A program made the position numbers and the translations under genes. This document shows positions 19,199 to 28,324 of a DNA stretch of 64,000 nt, piece after piece (the first letter of the stretch is position 1; each line of letters opens with the position of its first letter). The DNA comes from Candidatus Methylomirabilota bacterium (GTDB lineage Bacteria > Methylomirabilota > Methylomirabilia > Rokubacteriales > CSP1-6): positions 1-64,000 of the forward strand of contig DASTYT010000098.1 in the NCBI GenBank assembly GCA_035764725.1, read 5' to 3'. Under the pieces are notes generated by a model that saw only the letters and a list, made by a program, of their open reading frames with translations, was not told the origin of the DNA and ran no database searches.

Positions 19199-21415
19199 TC
19201 ACGGCGCAGGCGCGACGTCGACGAGACAGGAATTGTAGGTGGAGGCGCCGCAGGGCGCCGCGCGGTCCTCGGTGAGGAGATTGGCGCAGCCCCGTGTGTC
19301 GACCCCGTCGGCGCCCAGCGCGAACCACGCGCCCTCCTTGATCGACACGACGCCGGGGGCGATGCGCTCCGTCACCGTGGCGGGCAGGAGCGTCGCGCCG
19401 CGGTCGTTGAACACGCGGACGCGCTGGTCGTTCACGATGCCGCGCGCGGCCGCGTCGGCGGGGTGGATCCACACGTCCTGCCGGTCCGCGCGGGCGAGGA
19501 TCTCCTGATTGTCGTGGATCGAGTGCGTGCGCGCCCGCGACTTGGGCGACACGCAGTGCAGGGGATAACGCCCGGCGGCGGGCGGCGCGATCCACGTGGG
19601 GATCGGCGGGATGGAGCCGAGGCCGTAGGGATCTCCATTCGCGGCGAGGGCGGTCGAGTAGATCTCGATCTTCCCCGACGGCGTGGAGAAGGGATGCGCG
19701 GCGGGATCGCGGATCTGGGCCGCGAAGGCTACCGGCTCCTCAGGCGGCGCGAGCCGCGCCAGGCCGGCGGCGCGAAAGGCCTCCCAGTCGTCGATCTCGC
19801 TGCCGGCGGTCAGCTCGCGCAGCCACTCGTCCTCGGTCTTGTCGTCGTCGGTGGGGAGCCCGAGCCGGCGCGAGAGGTCGGCGCAGATGTCGCGGTCGTT
19901 CCGGCACTCGTACATGGGCGCGATGGCCTGGCGCATGTAGATGACGTAGTGACCGCTCCCGCTCCACGGCGTGTGCACGTCGTTCCGCTCCCAGAACGTG
20001 GTGGCGGGCAGCACGATGTTGGCCTGACGCGCGGTCGGCGTGAGGAAGTGGTCGTGCACGACCATGAACTCCAGCCGCTGGAGCGCGGCCAGCGTCTTGG
20101 CCACGTTGGGAAGCTGGTTCACGAGGTCGCCGCATGCGGAGTAGATCATCTTGATGTCGGCGGGATAGCCGCCCGCCTTCCCGCGCTCGAGCAGATCGGC
20201 GAGGAGGGGTGAGGCCACGCGCGCCCGCGCGGGATTGGGCGGGGCGCCGAGACGCTTCACGCCGTGCGGGCGCGCGCCGCCGCTGCAGCCCGAGTTGCCG
20301 CCGGAGATGCCCACGTTGCCGGTGATGGTGGCCAGCGCGTACGCCGCGCGGTGGAACTGCTCGCCGTAGGCAGTGCGGCCGGGCGCGTAGCCGGTATGGA
20401 GGGCCGCGGGCTTGGCCGTCGCAAATTCTCGGGCGAGCCGGCGAATGGTGGCGGCGGGCACGCCGCAGAGCGGCTCCGCCCATTCCGGGGTCTTCCGCAT
20501 GCCGTCGGCGAGGCCGGAGAGATACGCGCGGTAGGAGGCGCCGGCGGGCGCGCCCGCGGGCAAGGTTGCCTCGTCGAAGCCCTGCACGTAGCGGTCGAGG
20601 AAGGCCTGATCCTGCAACACCTCGCTCACGATCACCTCCGCCATCGCGATCAGCATGGCGGCGTCTCCACCCGGGCGGATGAACACGTGCTCGTCGGCGA
20701 GGCGCGCGCTGGTGCGGGTGACGCGCGGATCCACGCAGACCATGCGGACGCCGCGCTCCTTCGCCCAGCGGAGATACTCCATCGAGCCCGTTCCGAAGTG
20801 GCCGTCACCCGGGCTCCAGCCCCAGAGGAGCATGAGCCGCGAGTTGACGTAGTCCACGGGCTCGCGCCCCGCAAACTTGCAGTCGATGTCGGCGCCGTAC
20901 GTGTAGCGGAGGGCGAAGATCTCCGCCTCGTTCGAGATGTTGGACCACAGCTCCGTGCAGCCGCCAAAGCGGTGGAGCATGCGCTGCACCGCGGAGCGGT
21001 TGTGGAGGCTGGCGGTGCTGCCGGTGCGCGAGCAGTCGAGGATGGCGGCGGGGCCGTGCGCGTCGCGAATGGCGCGCATGCGGGCGGCGATCTCGTCGAG
21101 CGCCTCGTCCCACTCGATACGCTCGAATCGGCCCGAGCCGCGCGGCCCCACCCGGCGGAGGGGATGGCGAAGCCGGTCCGGATGATTCACGCGCTCGGCG
21201 GCGCCGAAGCCGCGCACGCAGGCGTGGAGCGGCGGCATCTCCGGGGTCCAGCGCCGCGGATCGGTGCTGATGCGGGCGATGCGGCCGTCCACGACATGCG
21301 CGTTGACCGCGCAGCGCCCGCCGCAGTTGTGCGCGCAGGTCGAGGTCACCACCGTCTCGCCCGGCCGGGCGGCCGGGCGCGGCGACTCGTAGACCGTGCG
21401 CGAGCGGCTCGGCAC
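19199..21415 (-). CDS. Molybdopterin-dependent oxidoreductase (DMSO reductase family)
   Basis: 738 aa. It begins with a [4Fe-4S] ligand set Cys27, Cys31, Cys35, Cys66 (STCAHNCGGRC and HACVRG), then the large Mo-bisPGD catalytic region (WDEALDEIA, WGWSPGDGHF, HYVIYMRQ) and a C-terminal molydopterin-binding domain (HSIHDNQEIL, WIHPADAAARGI). No Tat signal is visible, so it is probably cytoplasmic. Substrate is unknown; it resembles formate dehydrogenase/nitrate reductase/polysulfide reductase-type subunits. The start is GTG 21415, sharing one base with the upstream dehydrogenase stop (TAGTG). The longer frame to 22204 overlaps that gene and is not real. Confidence 0.88.
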   Translation of the reverse strand: MPSRSRTVYESPRPAARPGETVVTSTCAHNCGGRCAVNAHVVDGRIARISTDPRRWTPEMPPLHACVRGFGAAERVNHPDRLRHPLRRVGPRGSGRFERIEWDEALDEIAARMRAIRDAHGPAAILDCSRTGSTASLHNRSAVQRMLHRFGGCTELWSNISNEAEIFALRYTYGADIDCKFAGREPVDYVNSRLMLLWGWSPGDGHFGTGSMEYLRWAKERGVRMVCVDPRVTRTSARLADEHVFIRPGGDAAMLIAMAEVIVSEVLQDQAFLDRYVQGFDEATLPAGAPAGASYRAYLSGLADGMRKTPEWAEPLCGVPAATIRRLAREFATAKPAALHTGYAPGRTAYGEQFHRAAYALATITGNVGISGGNSGCSGGARPHGVKRLGAPPNPARARVASPLLADLLERGKAGGYPADIKMIYSACGDLVNQLPNVAKTLAALQRLEFMVVHDHFLTPTARQANIVLPATTFWERNDVHTPWSGSGHYVIYMRQAIAPMYECRNDRDICADLSRRLGLPTDDDKTEDEWLRELTAGSEIDDWEAFRAAGLARLAPPEEPVAFAAQIRDPAAHPFSTPSGKIEIYSTALAANGDPYGLGSIPPIPTWIAPPAAGRYPLHCVSPKSRARTHSIHDNQEILARADRQDVWIHPADAAARGIVNDQRVRVFNDRGATLLPATVTERIAPGVVSIKEGAWFALGADGVDTRGCANLLTEDRAAPCGASTYNSCLVDVAPAP

Positions 21416-22509
21416 TAGTCGAAGACGACCACGCCGCGGGCCACCTGGCCGCTGCGCAGCGCGGTGAAGCCCTCGTTGATCTGGTCGAGGCGATAGGTGC
21501 GGCTCACCAGCTCGTCGATCTTGAGCCGCCCTTCGAGGTAGAGATCGACCAGCTTGGGGAAGTCGATGTTCGGCCGCACCGAGCCGTACATCGTGCCCTT
21601 GATGCACTTTTCCTGCAGCGCCATCATGTACGGCGTGATGGGGGCGCGGACGTTGAGCGCGGCCATGCCCACGATCACCGCGGTGCCGCCCGGCCGGATC
21701 GCATCGACGATCTGTAGCGTGGTCGCCTCGCCGCCGATGGCGTCGAAGGCATAGTCCACGCCGCGCCCCGCCGTCAGCTCGCGCACTTTGTCCACCACGT
21801 TGTCGCGCGAGGCGTTGAACGTGTGGGTGGCCCCGAACTCCTTGGCGTAGGTCAGCTTGCTGTCCAGGAGGTCGGCGGCCACGATGATTCCGGCTCCGGC
21901 CAGCTTCGCGCCCTGCACGACGTTGAGCCCCACGCCGCCGCAGCCGACCACCAGCACCGAGGCGCCGGCCTCCACTTCGGCGCAGCGGGTCACGGCGCCC
22001 ACGCCGGTGGGCACGCAGCAGCCCATGAGGGCGGCCTGCGGCCAGGGCATCTCGTGGCGCACCGGCACCAGCATCTCCGCCGGGCACACCACGCGCTCCG
22101 AGAACGTGCCGATGCGCGCCATCTGATTGATCGGAGCCCCGTCCTTGAAGAGGCGGTTGGTGCCGTCGAGCATCGCCCACCGGGCCGACTGGTGTCCGTC
22201 GCACAGGATGGTGCGGCCGATGGAGCAGTAGAGGCAGCGCCCGCAGTGGGGACGGAACGAGAAGATCACGTGATCGCCCGGCTTGACGTTGGTGACGCCC
22301 GGGCCCACCTCCTCGACCTGCCCCGCCGCCTCGTGACCCAACACCATGGGGAGCGGCGGCGTCCAGTCCCCGTTCATGATGTGCCAGTCGCTGTGGCAGA
22401 TGCCCGCCGCCTTCACCTTCACACGGGCCTCACCGCCCTTCGGGCCTTCCTGCTTGAGGTCGACGATCTGGAGCGGCTCGTTGGCCTTGAAGAGGACGGC
22501 GGCTTTCAT
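21415..22509 (-). CDS. Zinc-dependent alcohol dehydrogenase (class III/mycothiol-type MDR)
   Basis: 364 aa. Catalytic-zinc ligands Cys38 and His59-Glu60 (GHEAAG), structural-zinc cysteines Cys89, Cys92, Cys95, Cys103, and the nucleotide-binding GCGGVGLN. Overall pattern (GICHSDWHI, CGRCLYCSIGRTILC, PTGVGAV) is that of class III-like dehydrogenases, which oxidise alcohols or S-hydroxymethyl-thiol adducts. The start chosen is ATG 22509, with GAGGTG 7 bases upstream; GTG 22518 would place the start on the ribosome-binding site. It is coupled by 1 base to the molybdenum enzyme downstream, suggesting joint oxidation of one substrate. Confidence 0.9.
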   Translation of the reverse strand: MKAAVLFKANEPLQIVDLKQEGPKGGEARVKVKAAGICHSDWHIMNGDWTPPLPMVLGHEAAGQVEEVGPGVTNVKPGDHVIFSFRPHCGRCLYCSIGRTILCDGHQSARWAMLDGTNRLFKDGAPINQMARIGTFSERVVCPAEMLVPVRHEMPWPQAALMGCCVPTGVGAVTRCAEVEAGASVLVVGCGGVGLNVVQGAKLAGAGIIVAADLLDSKLTYAKEFGATHTFNASRDNVVDKVRELTAGRGVDYAFDAIGGEATTLQIVDAIRPGGTAVIVGMAALNVRAPITPYMMALQEKCIKGTMYGSVRPNIDFPKLVDLYLEGRLKIDELVSRTYRLDQINEGFTALRSGQVARGVVVFD

Positions 22510-22557
22510 GACGGTCACCTCGTCGTGGGATGGGGTTCGTGCCGAAGAATAGCCGAG

Positions 22558-23772
22558 TTACTCGCGCTTGACCAGCGGCGGGATGGCGGCGAGCGCGATG
22601 GCGGCGCCGAAGGCGAGAAGGGCCAGCACGAGCCACGGCACGCCATAGGAGCCCGTGGCCTGGAGCAGGGCGCCGAACAGGGGCGGGCCGAGCAGGACAC
22701 CGGACCAGGCGAAGGCGACGGCCACGCCGGTCAGCAGGCCCGCGTACCGGTGCCCGCCGACCTCGGCGGCCAGCGCGAGGAAGAGGCCCACCCAGCCGAA
22801 GGCGCCCGCGCCGGCCACGATGGCGACCGCGCCGATCACGGGGAGAGGCAGCGCCACCGCCGACGCGAACACGAGATAGGTGGCGCCGCCGATCACCGAG
22901 TTGATGATCACGCACGGGCGCCGGCGGCCTCCGAAGAAGCGATCGCTGATGATGCCCCACGCGAGCCGGCTCCCGGTGCCGCCGGCCTGCACCAGCGCGA
23001 GCAGCCCGCCCGCCGCCACCACGGAGAAGCCGAGCCGCTCGCGCGCGAACAGGGCGAGGTAGGCGAGCACGGAGGCCTGGGCCATGCCGAGGGCCAGGCC
23101 TGACGCCAGCAGCACCAGCAGCGAGCGATTGCCGAGGAAGCGCGCCAGCTCCGCGAAGCGCGCGGGCTCGATCCCGCCCGCGGCGGCGTGCGTGCGATCG
23201 CGCGGCATCAGCGCCAGTCCGGCCGCGGCGGCGACCAGCGAGGCCACGGCGGCCATCGTCATGGCGGCGCGCCAGCCCCGTGCCAAGGCGATTGCCGGCA
23301 GGGTGAGCGATCCCAGGATGCCGCCCAGGGTGAGACCGGTCTGCTTGATCCCCATCGCGAAGCCGCGCTCGCGCGCCGGAAAGCGCTGGAGGATGGCCCG
23401 GCCGGTGGCCGGGTTCACCACCGCCCAGCCGAGCCCGCCGACGAAGAGACACGCGAGGATGAGCGGCAGGTCGCGGGCCTCGGCGGCGACGGCGACGAGC
23501 GCGCCGGTCAGGCACTGGCCCGCCGCCAGGGTCAGGCGGGCGCCGAACCGATCCGTGAGCCAGCCAGCCGGCAGCGACATGACCACGCCGCCCAGGTAAA
23601 TGGCGGGGAGGAAGAGGCCGACCTGCGCTCGCGTGAGATGCAGGTCCTCCAGCAGCAGCGGGGCCAGAGGCGCCACCGCGAGGACCGAGACCGCGCCGAG
23701 GGTGTGCGCGCCCGTGACCAAGGCGAGCAGGCCCCAGCGCCCGCGATCGGACGGCGGCCCGGGCGGCGCCAT
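22558..23772 (-). CDS. MFS transporter
   Basis: 404 aa with about 12 hydrophobic segments. The loop 2-3 signature GWLTDRFGARLTL (residues about 70-82) and the central cytoplasmic loop (RDRTHAAAGGIEPAR, about 190-205) are typical of the major facilitator superfamily. Sequence resembles the nitrate/oxalate/cyanate-type group (GMAQASVLAYLALFARE). It is the first gene of the minus-strand run to 16581, so it probably imports the compound handled by the dehydrogenase, molybdenum enzyme and LLM oxidoreductase; this is inference. Confidence 0.85.
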   Translation of the reverse strand: MAPPGPPSDRGRWGLLALVTGAHTLGAVSVLAVAPLAPLLLEDLHLTRAQVGLFLPAIYLGGVVMSLPAGWLTDRFGARLTLAAGQCLTGALVAVAAEARDLPLILACLFVGGLGWAVVNPATGRAILQRFPARERGFAMGIKQTGLTLGGILGSLTLPAIALARGWRAAMTMAAVASLVAAAAGLALMPRDRTHAAAGGIEPARFAELARFLGNRSLLVLLASGLALGMAQASVLAYLALFARERLGFSVVAAGGLLALVQAGGTGSRLAWGIISDRFFGGRRRPCVIINSVIGGATYLVFASAVALPLPVIGAVAIVAGAGAFGWVGLFLALAAEVGGHRYAGLLTGVAVAFAWSGVLLGPPLFGALLQATGSYGVPWLVLALLAFGAAIALAAIPPLVKRE

Positions 23773-23854
23773 CCCCTACCCTTAGCACGCGGCGCCTCCT
23801 CCGCGACGTAGTGATAGGATTCCCCAACACACAGCTCCGAGGGAGGACGACTCC

Positions 23855-24619
23855 GTGCAACTGTTCGATCTGTCCGGCAAGGTGGCGGTGGTGACGGGGG
23901 GCAACGGTGGCATCGGCTTCGGCATGGCGCGCGGCCTCGCCGAGGCGGGCTCGGCGGTGGTCGTGGCCGGGCGCAACGCCGACAAGAGCGCCCGGGCGGT
24001 GAAGGAGCTCCAGGCGCTCGGCGCGAAGGCGGTGGCGATGGAGGTCGACGTGGCCGACGAGACCTCGGTGACCGCGCTGGTGAAGCGGGTGGCCGACGAG
24101 CTCGGGCGCGTCGACATCCTGGTGAACAATGCGGGCACCAACATCCGCAAGGCGCCTCAGGACCTCTCGCTCGACGAGTGGCATCACGTCATGGACACGA
24201 ACCTCACGAGCGCATTCCTGCTCTCCAAGGCCGCCTATCCGCACATGAAGCGCGTCGGCGGCGGCAAGATCATCAACATCGGCTCGATGATGTCCATCTT
24301 CGGCGTGCGCTTCTCCCCCGCCTACGCGCCGTCCAAGGGGGGCATCGTCCAGCTCACCAAGGTGCTCGCGACCGCGTGGGCGGTGGACAACATCCAGGTC
24401 AACGCCGTGCTCCCAGGATGGATCGACACCGAGCTGACCCGGGGGGCCCGGCAGCAGGTCGAGGGCCTGCATGACTCGGTGCTCCGCCGCACGCCGGCCG
24501 GGCGCTGGGGCGTGATCGAGGACATGGCGGGCGTCGCGGTCTTTCTCGCCGGGCCGGGCTCTGACTTCGTGACCGGGACCGCGATCCCGGTCGATGGGGG
24601 CTATTCGATTCAGGGATAA
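23855..24619 (+). CDS. Short-chain dehydrogenase/reductase (glucose/gluconate dehydrogenase-like)
   Basis: 254 aa, GTG start with GAGGGAGGACGA just before it. Classical SDR: TGGNGGIG (residues 15-22), NNAG, catalytic Ser/Tyr/Lys in IGSMMSIFGVRFSPAYAPSKGG, and the C-terminal GTAIPVDGGYSIQG. Closest general types are 2-deoxy-D-gluconate 3-dehydrogenase and FabG-like 3-oxoacyl reductases. It starts the plus-strand run that contains the ketosynthase cluster, so a ketoreductase role in that system is possible, but it may simply be a neighbour. It lies 19 bases before the lipoprotein gene. Confidence 0.87.
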   Translation: MQLFDLSGKVAVVTGGNGGIGFGMARGLAEAGSAVVVAGRNADKSARAVKELQALGAKAVAMEVDVADETSVTALVKRVADELGRVDILVNNAGTNIRKAPQDLSLDEWHHVMDTNLTSAFLLSKAAYPHMKRVGGGKIINIGSMMSIFGVRFSPAYAPSKGGIVQLTKVLATAWAVDNIQVNAVLPGWIDTELTRGARQQVEGLHDSVLRRTPAGRWGVIEDMAGVAVFLAGPGSDFVTGTAIPVDGGYSIQG

Positions 24620-24638
24620 TTGCGATAACATCAAGACC

Positions 24639-25421
24639 TTGGCGACCAACGTGGCGGCGCGGCTTCTAGCCCTTTGTCTGCTTCTCGCGACCGCCGGGTG
24701 CGCCACGGTGGTGCGGCCGGACGCCGCGAGCGCGCCCGACTCGACGCCCGCCCTGGCCTTCGGCGCGGACACCTTCGCCTTCCCCAACGAAAGCCTCAGC
24801 AAGAACCGGGACAAGCCCGACCTCTACGCGAACTACTGCTTCGTGATGGCGCGCGCGGTCACGCAGTTCCAGCGCTTCGCGCGCTTCGAGCCCGGGCTGC
24901 CCCGTCTGGACGAGGCGGGTTACGCCGAGCGCGTGCGCGAGATCGCGTCGCATGCGCCCTGGCGCGATCCGCTGCCGGCCGCCGAGCGTGTGGTGATCCC
25001 CGGCTACGCGTCGCTCCACGACCTCTCGCGCGACCAGGAAGCCGCAGTGAAGGAGGGGCTGGGCACCAAGTTTTGGACGCTCATGAACTGGACGAACTGG
25101 CGCGTCGTGCTGCCCCCCTGGGGCTGGCATCAGGAGCGACTGGCCGACCAGACGGTGCAGGAGATCCGCGCCCAGCGCCCCGTGCAGTGGCTCGTGACCA
25201 ACTTCCCCACATGGGAGCTGAACCACACCGTGCTCGCCTATGCATTCCACCTGGCGCCCGCCGGTGACGTCGAGTTCCTCGTCTACGACCCCAACGATCC
25301 CTACGTGCCCGGCATCATCACGTTCGATCGGGCCGCGCAGCGCTTCGTGGCGACGCGCCTCTTCGACACCGAGGTGGGGAAGATCCGGGCGTACCGGATG
25401 TACTACGGGCCCCTCCTCTGA
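24639..25421 (+). CDS. Lipoprotein with a possible papain-like (C39-type) cysteine protease fold
   Basis: About 260 aa. It has a lipoprotein signal (LLALCLLLATAGC, lipobox Cys21). In the mature part, NYCFVMAR (Cys67), ELNHTVLAYAF (His196) and LVYDPNDP (Asp217, Asn219) stand in the order and setting of a papain-like Cys-His-Asp/Asn triad. I do not recognise a named family, so the protease/transferase idea is inference. The start is uncertain: TTG 24639 and GTG 24651 both give a clean lipoprotein signal; ATG 24594 overlaps the SDR gene and adds charged residues. It is 8 bases before the acyltransferase gene. Confidence 0.6.
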   Translation: MATNVAARLLALCLLLATAGCATVVRPDAASAPDSTPALAFGADTFAFPNESLSKNRDKPDLYANYCFVMARAVTQFQRFARFEPGLPRLDEAGYAERVREIASHAPWRDPLPAAERVVIPGYASLHDLSRDQEAAVKEGLGTKFWTLMNWTNWRVVLPPWGWHQERLADQTVQEIRAQRPVQWLVTNFPTWELNHTVLAYAFHLAPAGDVEFLVYDPNDPYVPGIITFDRAAQRFVATRLFDTEVGKIRAYRMYYGPLL

Positions 25422-25429
25422 GCGTGGGT

Positions 25430-26341
25430 ATGTCGGCCGATACCATTGCTCGCCCGTCCTGGTACTCCCACGGCCTGAATCGCCTCGCGTACTATCGCCT
25501 GGCCGGCGGCGTCGCCGGGCTCTTGCCCCGGCGGCTGCGGCTCGGCGTCGCGCGCGTGGTCGGCCGCGCGGCCAGCCGGCGTCTCGCCGAGGAGCGGGCC
25601 CGGGTCCGGGGCAACCTGGCGCGCATCCTTCCACAGGCGGAGGCTCGTTCGCTCGATCGCGCCGTCAGGGAAACGTTCGCCAACTTCGCTGCGTGCTTCA
25701 GCGATTTCCTCACCGTCAATCGAGGGTCGCCGGCGCGCCTGCGTGACTACGTCTCCCGGCGGATCGGCGAGGAGCACCTCGACCTCGCCTGCGAGTCGGG
25801 GCGGGGCGTCATCCTTCTCACCGCGCACCTGGCCAACTGGGAGTTCGGCGGGCGGCTCCTCGTGCCTCGTCTCGATCGGATCACCCACATCGTCCTGGCA
25901 GGGGAACAGGACGCGGACCTCGAGCGTTACCTCCGGCGAGAGGGCGAGGGGCTGCGCTTCGTGACGCGGCGCCATGCCACCTCCACGCTGGGCCTGCTCG
26001 CGGCGCTCCGGCGCAACGAGGCGGTGGCGATGCAGGGCGACCGGCCGACCGGCGAGCGCGGCGACGTCCTCGTCGAGTTCTTCGGCGCGCCCGCGGCGTT
26101 CGCCATCGGGCCCTTCGTGCTCGCGCGTGCCGCCGGCGTGCCGGTGGTCCCCGCGTACTGCGCCATGGATGCCGATCATCACTATCGCATCACCATCGAG
26201 CCGCCGATCTGGGTGAAGCCGGGTGAGGAAGTGTCGGCGCTCACCACCATGGTGGCGACGCTGGAGCGCGCGATCCGCGCCCATCCCACGCAGTGGTTCA
26301 ACTTCTTCGACGTGTGGAGCCCCCCGCGTGTCGCGGCCTGA
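25430..26341 (+). CDS. Lysophospholipid/lipid A-type acyltransferase (LPLAT, HtrB/LpxL-like)
   Basis: About 303 aa. It contains the acyltransferase motif HLANWE (HX4E; His133, Glu138), GDRPTGERG and an N-terminal amphipathic or membrane-associated stretch, all typical of the LpxL/HtrB family that moves acyl chains from ACP to lipids at the inner membrane. ATG 25430 is used; GTG 25424 is an alternative. It overlaps the first ketosynthase gene by 14 bases. In ketosynthase clusters such as aryl polyene loci, an LPLAT of this type attaches the finished chain to a lipid anchor, so this may be the final acyl transfer step here. Confidence 0.87.
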   Translation: MSADTIARPSWYSHGLNRLAYYRLAGGVAGLLPRRLRLGVARVVGRAASRRLAEERARVRGNLARILPQAEARSLDRAVRETFANFAACFSDFLTVNRGSPARLRDYVSRRIGEEHLDLACESGRGVILLTAHLANWEFGGRLLVPRLDRITHIVLAGEQDADLERYLRREGEGLRFVTRRHATSTLGLLAALRRNEAVAMQGDRPTGERGDVLVEFFGAPAAFAIGPFVLARAAGVPVVPAYCAMDADHHYRITIEPPIWVKPGEEVSALTTMVATLERAIRAHPTQWFNFFDVWSPPRVAA

Positions 26342-27509
26342 GCGTGTCGCAGTGGTGGCGGCCGGTGTCACGACGCCGATCGGTCAGGATCTCGACGCGT
26401 TCTGGTCTTCCCTCCTCACCGGCGCGAGTGGCATCTCTACGATCGAGCGCTTCCCCGTCGCCGACCTCCGGGTGGGGCGGGGCGGGGAGATCAAGAAGCT
26501 CACCCGCATCAAGCGCTGGGATCGCGTGCCCGACTGCCGCGCCACGCGTCTGCTCATCTCCGCTGCCGACGAGCTGATCGCGCAGGCGCCGCTCGGGCCA
26601 GCCACGGTCGACCCGTCGCGCCTGGCGGTGGTGGTCGGCACCGCGCTGGGCGGCGTCGAGGAGGGCGAGCGGGCCCTGGCGGGCGAAGGCCCACGGCGCC
26701 GGCTGCGCGGAGCGCTCTACGATTCGCCCGGCGACAATCTCGCGCGGTGGCTGGGGGCGCGCGGGCCGGCGCTCACGGTGTCCACCGCGTGCGCCTCGGG
26801 CGCCACCGCGCTCGGCATCGGCGCCGAGATGCTCCGCCAGGGCCAGGCGGACCTGGTCGTCGCCGGGGGCTACGATATTCTCTGCCGCTTCGTGATGCGG
26901 GGCTTCGACGCGCTGCGCTCGCTCACGCGCGACGAGGTGCGCCCGTTCGACAAGCGCCGCAGCGGGCTCCTCCTCGGCGAAGCGGCCGCCCTCGTGCTGC
27001 TCGCCCGAGAGCCCGACGCCGACCGCGCCCCGCTGGGCTATCTGCTCGGCCACGCGAGCACTGGTGACGGCTCGCACATCTCGGCCCCCGATCCCGAGGG
27101 GCGGGGCCTCGAGCGCGCCGCGCGGCTGGCGCTGGCCGAAGCCGGGGTAGGGCCCGAGGACGTGGACTTCGTCAGCGCGCATGGCACCGCCACCCCGCTG
27201 AACGACCGCATCGAGACCGCGGTGCTCAAGCGCCTTCTCGGTCGGCGCGCGCCGTCGGTGCCGGTGAACTCGATCAAGGCCACCATGGGCCACACCATGG
27301 GGGCGGCGGCGACGCTGGAGGCGATCATGTGCCTCCTGGCCGGGCGGCACGGACAGATTCCCCCGACACGGCATCTGGAAGTGCCGGATCCTGAATGCGA
27401 TCTGGACTATGTCCCGGGGACGGCGCGCGCGCTCAGGCCGCGGGTGTCGCTCAGCACCTCGCTGGGCTTCGGCGGCTGCAACGGCGCCCTCGTGCTGGAG
27501 TCGGCGTGA
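26328..27509 (+). CDS. Beta-ketoacyl-ACP synthase II-type (KS 1)
   Basis: 393-aa thiolase-fold condensing enzyme with the complete Cys-His-His triad: Cys155 (STACASGATA), His285 (SAHGTATPLND) and His322 (MGHTMGAA). It should perform decarboxylative condensation on ACP-bound chains. The start is GTG 26328; the first residues (VSRPERVAVVAAGV) form the first beta strand, so the longer frame to 26223 is not used. It overlaps the acyltransferase by 14 bases and ends in a 4-base GTGA overlap with the next gene. Confidence 0.88.
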   Translation: MSRPERVAVVAAGVTTPIGQDLDAFWSSLLTGASGISTIERFPVADLRVGRGGEIKKLTRIKRWDRVPDCRATRLLISAADELIAQAPLGPATVDPSRLAVVVGTALGGVEEGERALAGEGPRRRLRGALYDSPGDNLARWLGARGPALTVSTACASGATALGIGAEMLRQGQADLVVAGGYDILCRFVMRGFDALRSLTRDEVRPFDKRRSGLLLGEAAALVLLAREPDADRAPLGYLLGHASTGDGSHISAPDPEGRGLERAARLALAEAGVGPEDVDFVSAHGTATPLNDRIETAVLKRLLGRRAPSVPVNSIKATMGHTMGAAATLEAIMCLLAGRHGQIPPTRHLEVPDPECDLDYVPGTARALRPRVSLSTSLGFGGCNGALVLESA

Positions 27510-28324
27510 GCGGGGCGGCGGGCATTCCGGCGCCGGCGGTCCGGGCGGCGGGGCTCTGCTCGGGCTGGGGTACCGGCGCCGCCGCCCTCCCCGCGGACGC
27601 CCGGACCGCGGCCGGCGGTCGCTCGCTGATCGGGCTGGGCCGGCCCCAGGTGCAGGGCGAGCGCTTCCGCCGCGCCACGCGGGAGTGCCTCTGGGCCCTT
27701 GCAGCAGTCGAAGCCATGCTGGAAGATGGGCGAGCGGAGCGCGCGACGATCGCCGGGGAGCGTACGGCGCTGCTCTTCGTGAGCGCGGCGGTGTATGGCG
27801 CCTCGAATCGCGCCTTCATCGAGGGGACGGGCGGCGGCACGCACTTCGCGTACACGGCGCCCGCCGTGGTCCCGGCGGAGGCCGCCATCGAGTACCAGCT
27901 GCGCGGGCCCTCGGTGCTGTTCATCGGCGGGCCGCCGGCGGCGCTGCGCGCGATGTGGTACGGGGCCACGCTGCTCGCCGCGCGCGCCTGCGACCGGGCG
28001 TTGGTGCTGGGCGTGGAGACGTTCGAGGAGTGCGCGGACCTCTACGCGCGCGGGCGACGGCGGACGGCTCCGCCGCTGGTCGAGGCGGCGGCATGTCTCT
28101 GGCTCGAGCCCGGCGACGGCCGGCTCGTGCTGCGCTCGGCCCGCGGACGGTCTCGGGGGGACGGCGCGCGGCGTCTGGGCGAGATGCTCGCGGTGGGTCC
28201 GCTCGCCGAGGTGGCGTTGCGGCGGCACGAGGGAGATTCGTCCCCGCTGGCGGACCCGCTCGGGCTGACGGGGGCATGGCGAGGCGAGGTGGCCGATCTC
28301 ATCATCACGAAAGGCGGCGGATGA
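27506..28324 (+). CDS. Ketosynthase-like protein lacking the catalytic triad (Ketoacyl-synt_2-like)
   Basis: 272 aa, GTG start overlapping the KS 1 stop. The middle (ALLFVSAAVYGASNR, then AAIEYQLRGPSVLFIGGPPAALRAMWYGATLL) follows the ketosynthase N-terminal fold, but the active-site Cys position reads IGGPPAAL, and no His motifs are present because the C-terminal half is missing. Short, Cys-less proteins of this type are known in aryl polyene clusters as accessory or chain-length subunits. A structural or heterodimer role is my inference. The stop overlaps the ACP start (ATGA). Confidence 0.65.
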   Translation: MSGAAGIPAPAVRAAGLCSGWGTGAAALPADARTAAGGRSLIGLGRPQVQGERFRRATRECLWALAAVEAMLEDGRAERATIAGERTALLFVSAAVYGASNRAFIEGTGGGTHFAYTAPAVVPAEAAIEYQLRGPSVLFIGGPPAALRAMWYGATLLAARACDRALVLGVETFEECADLYARGRRRTAPPLVEAAACLWLEPGDGRLVLRSARGRSRGDGARRLGEMLAVGPLAEVALRRHEGDSSPLADPLGLTGAWRGEVADLIITKGGG

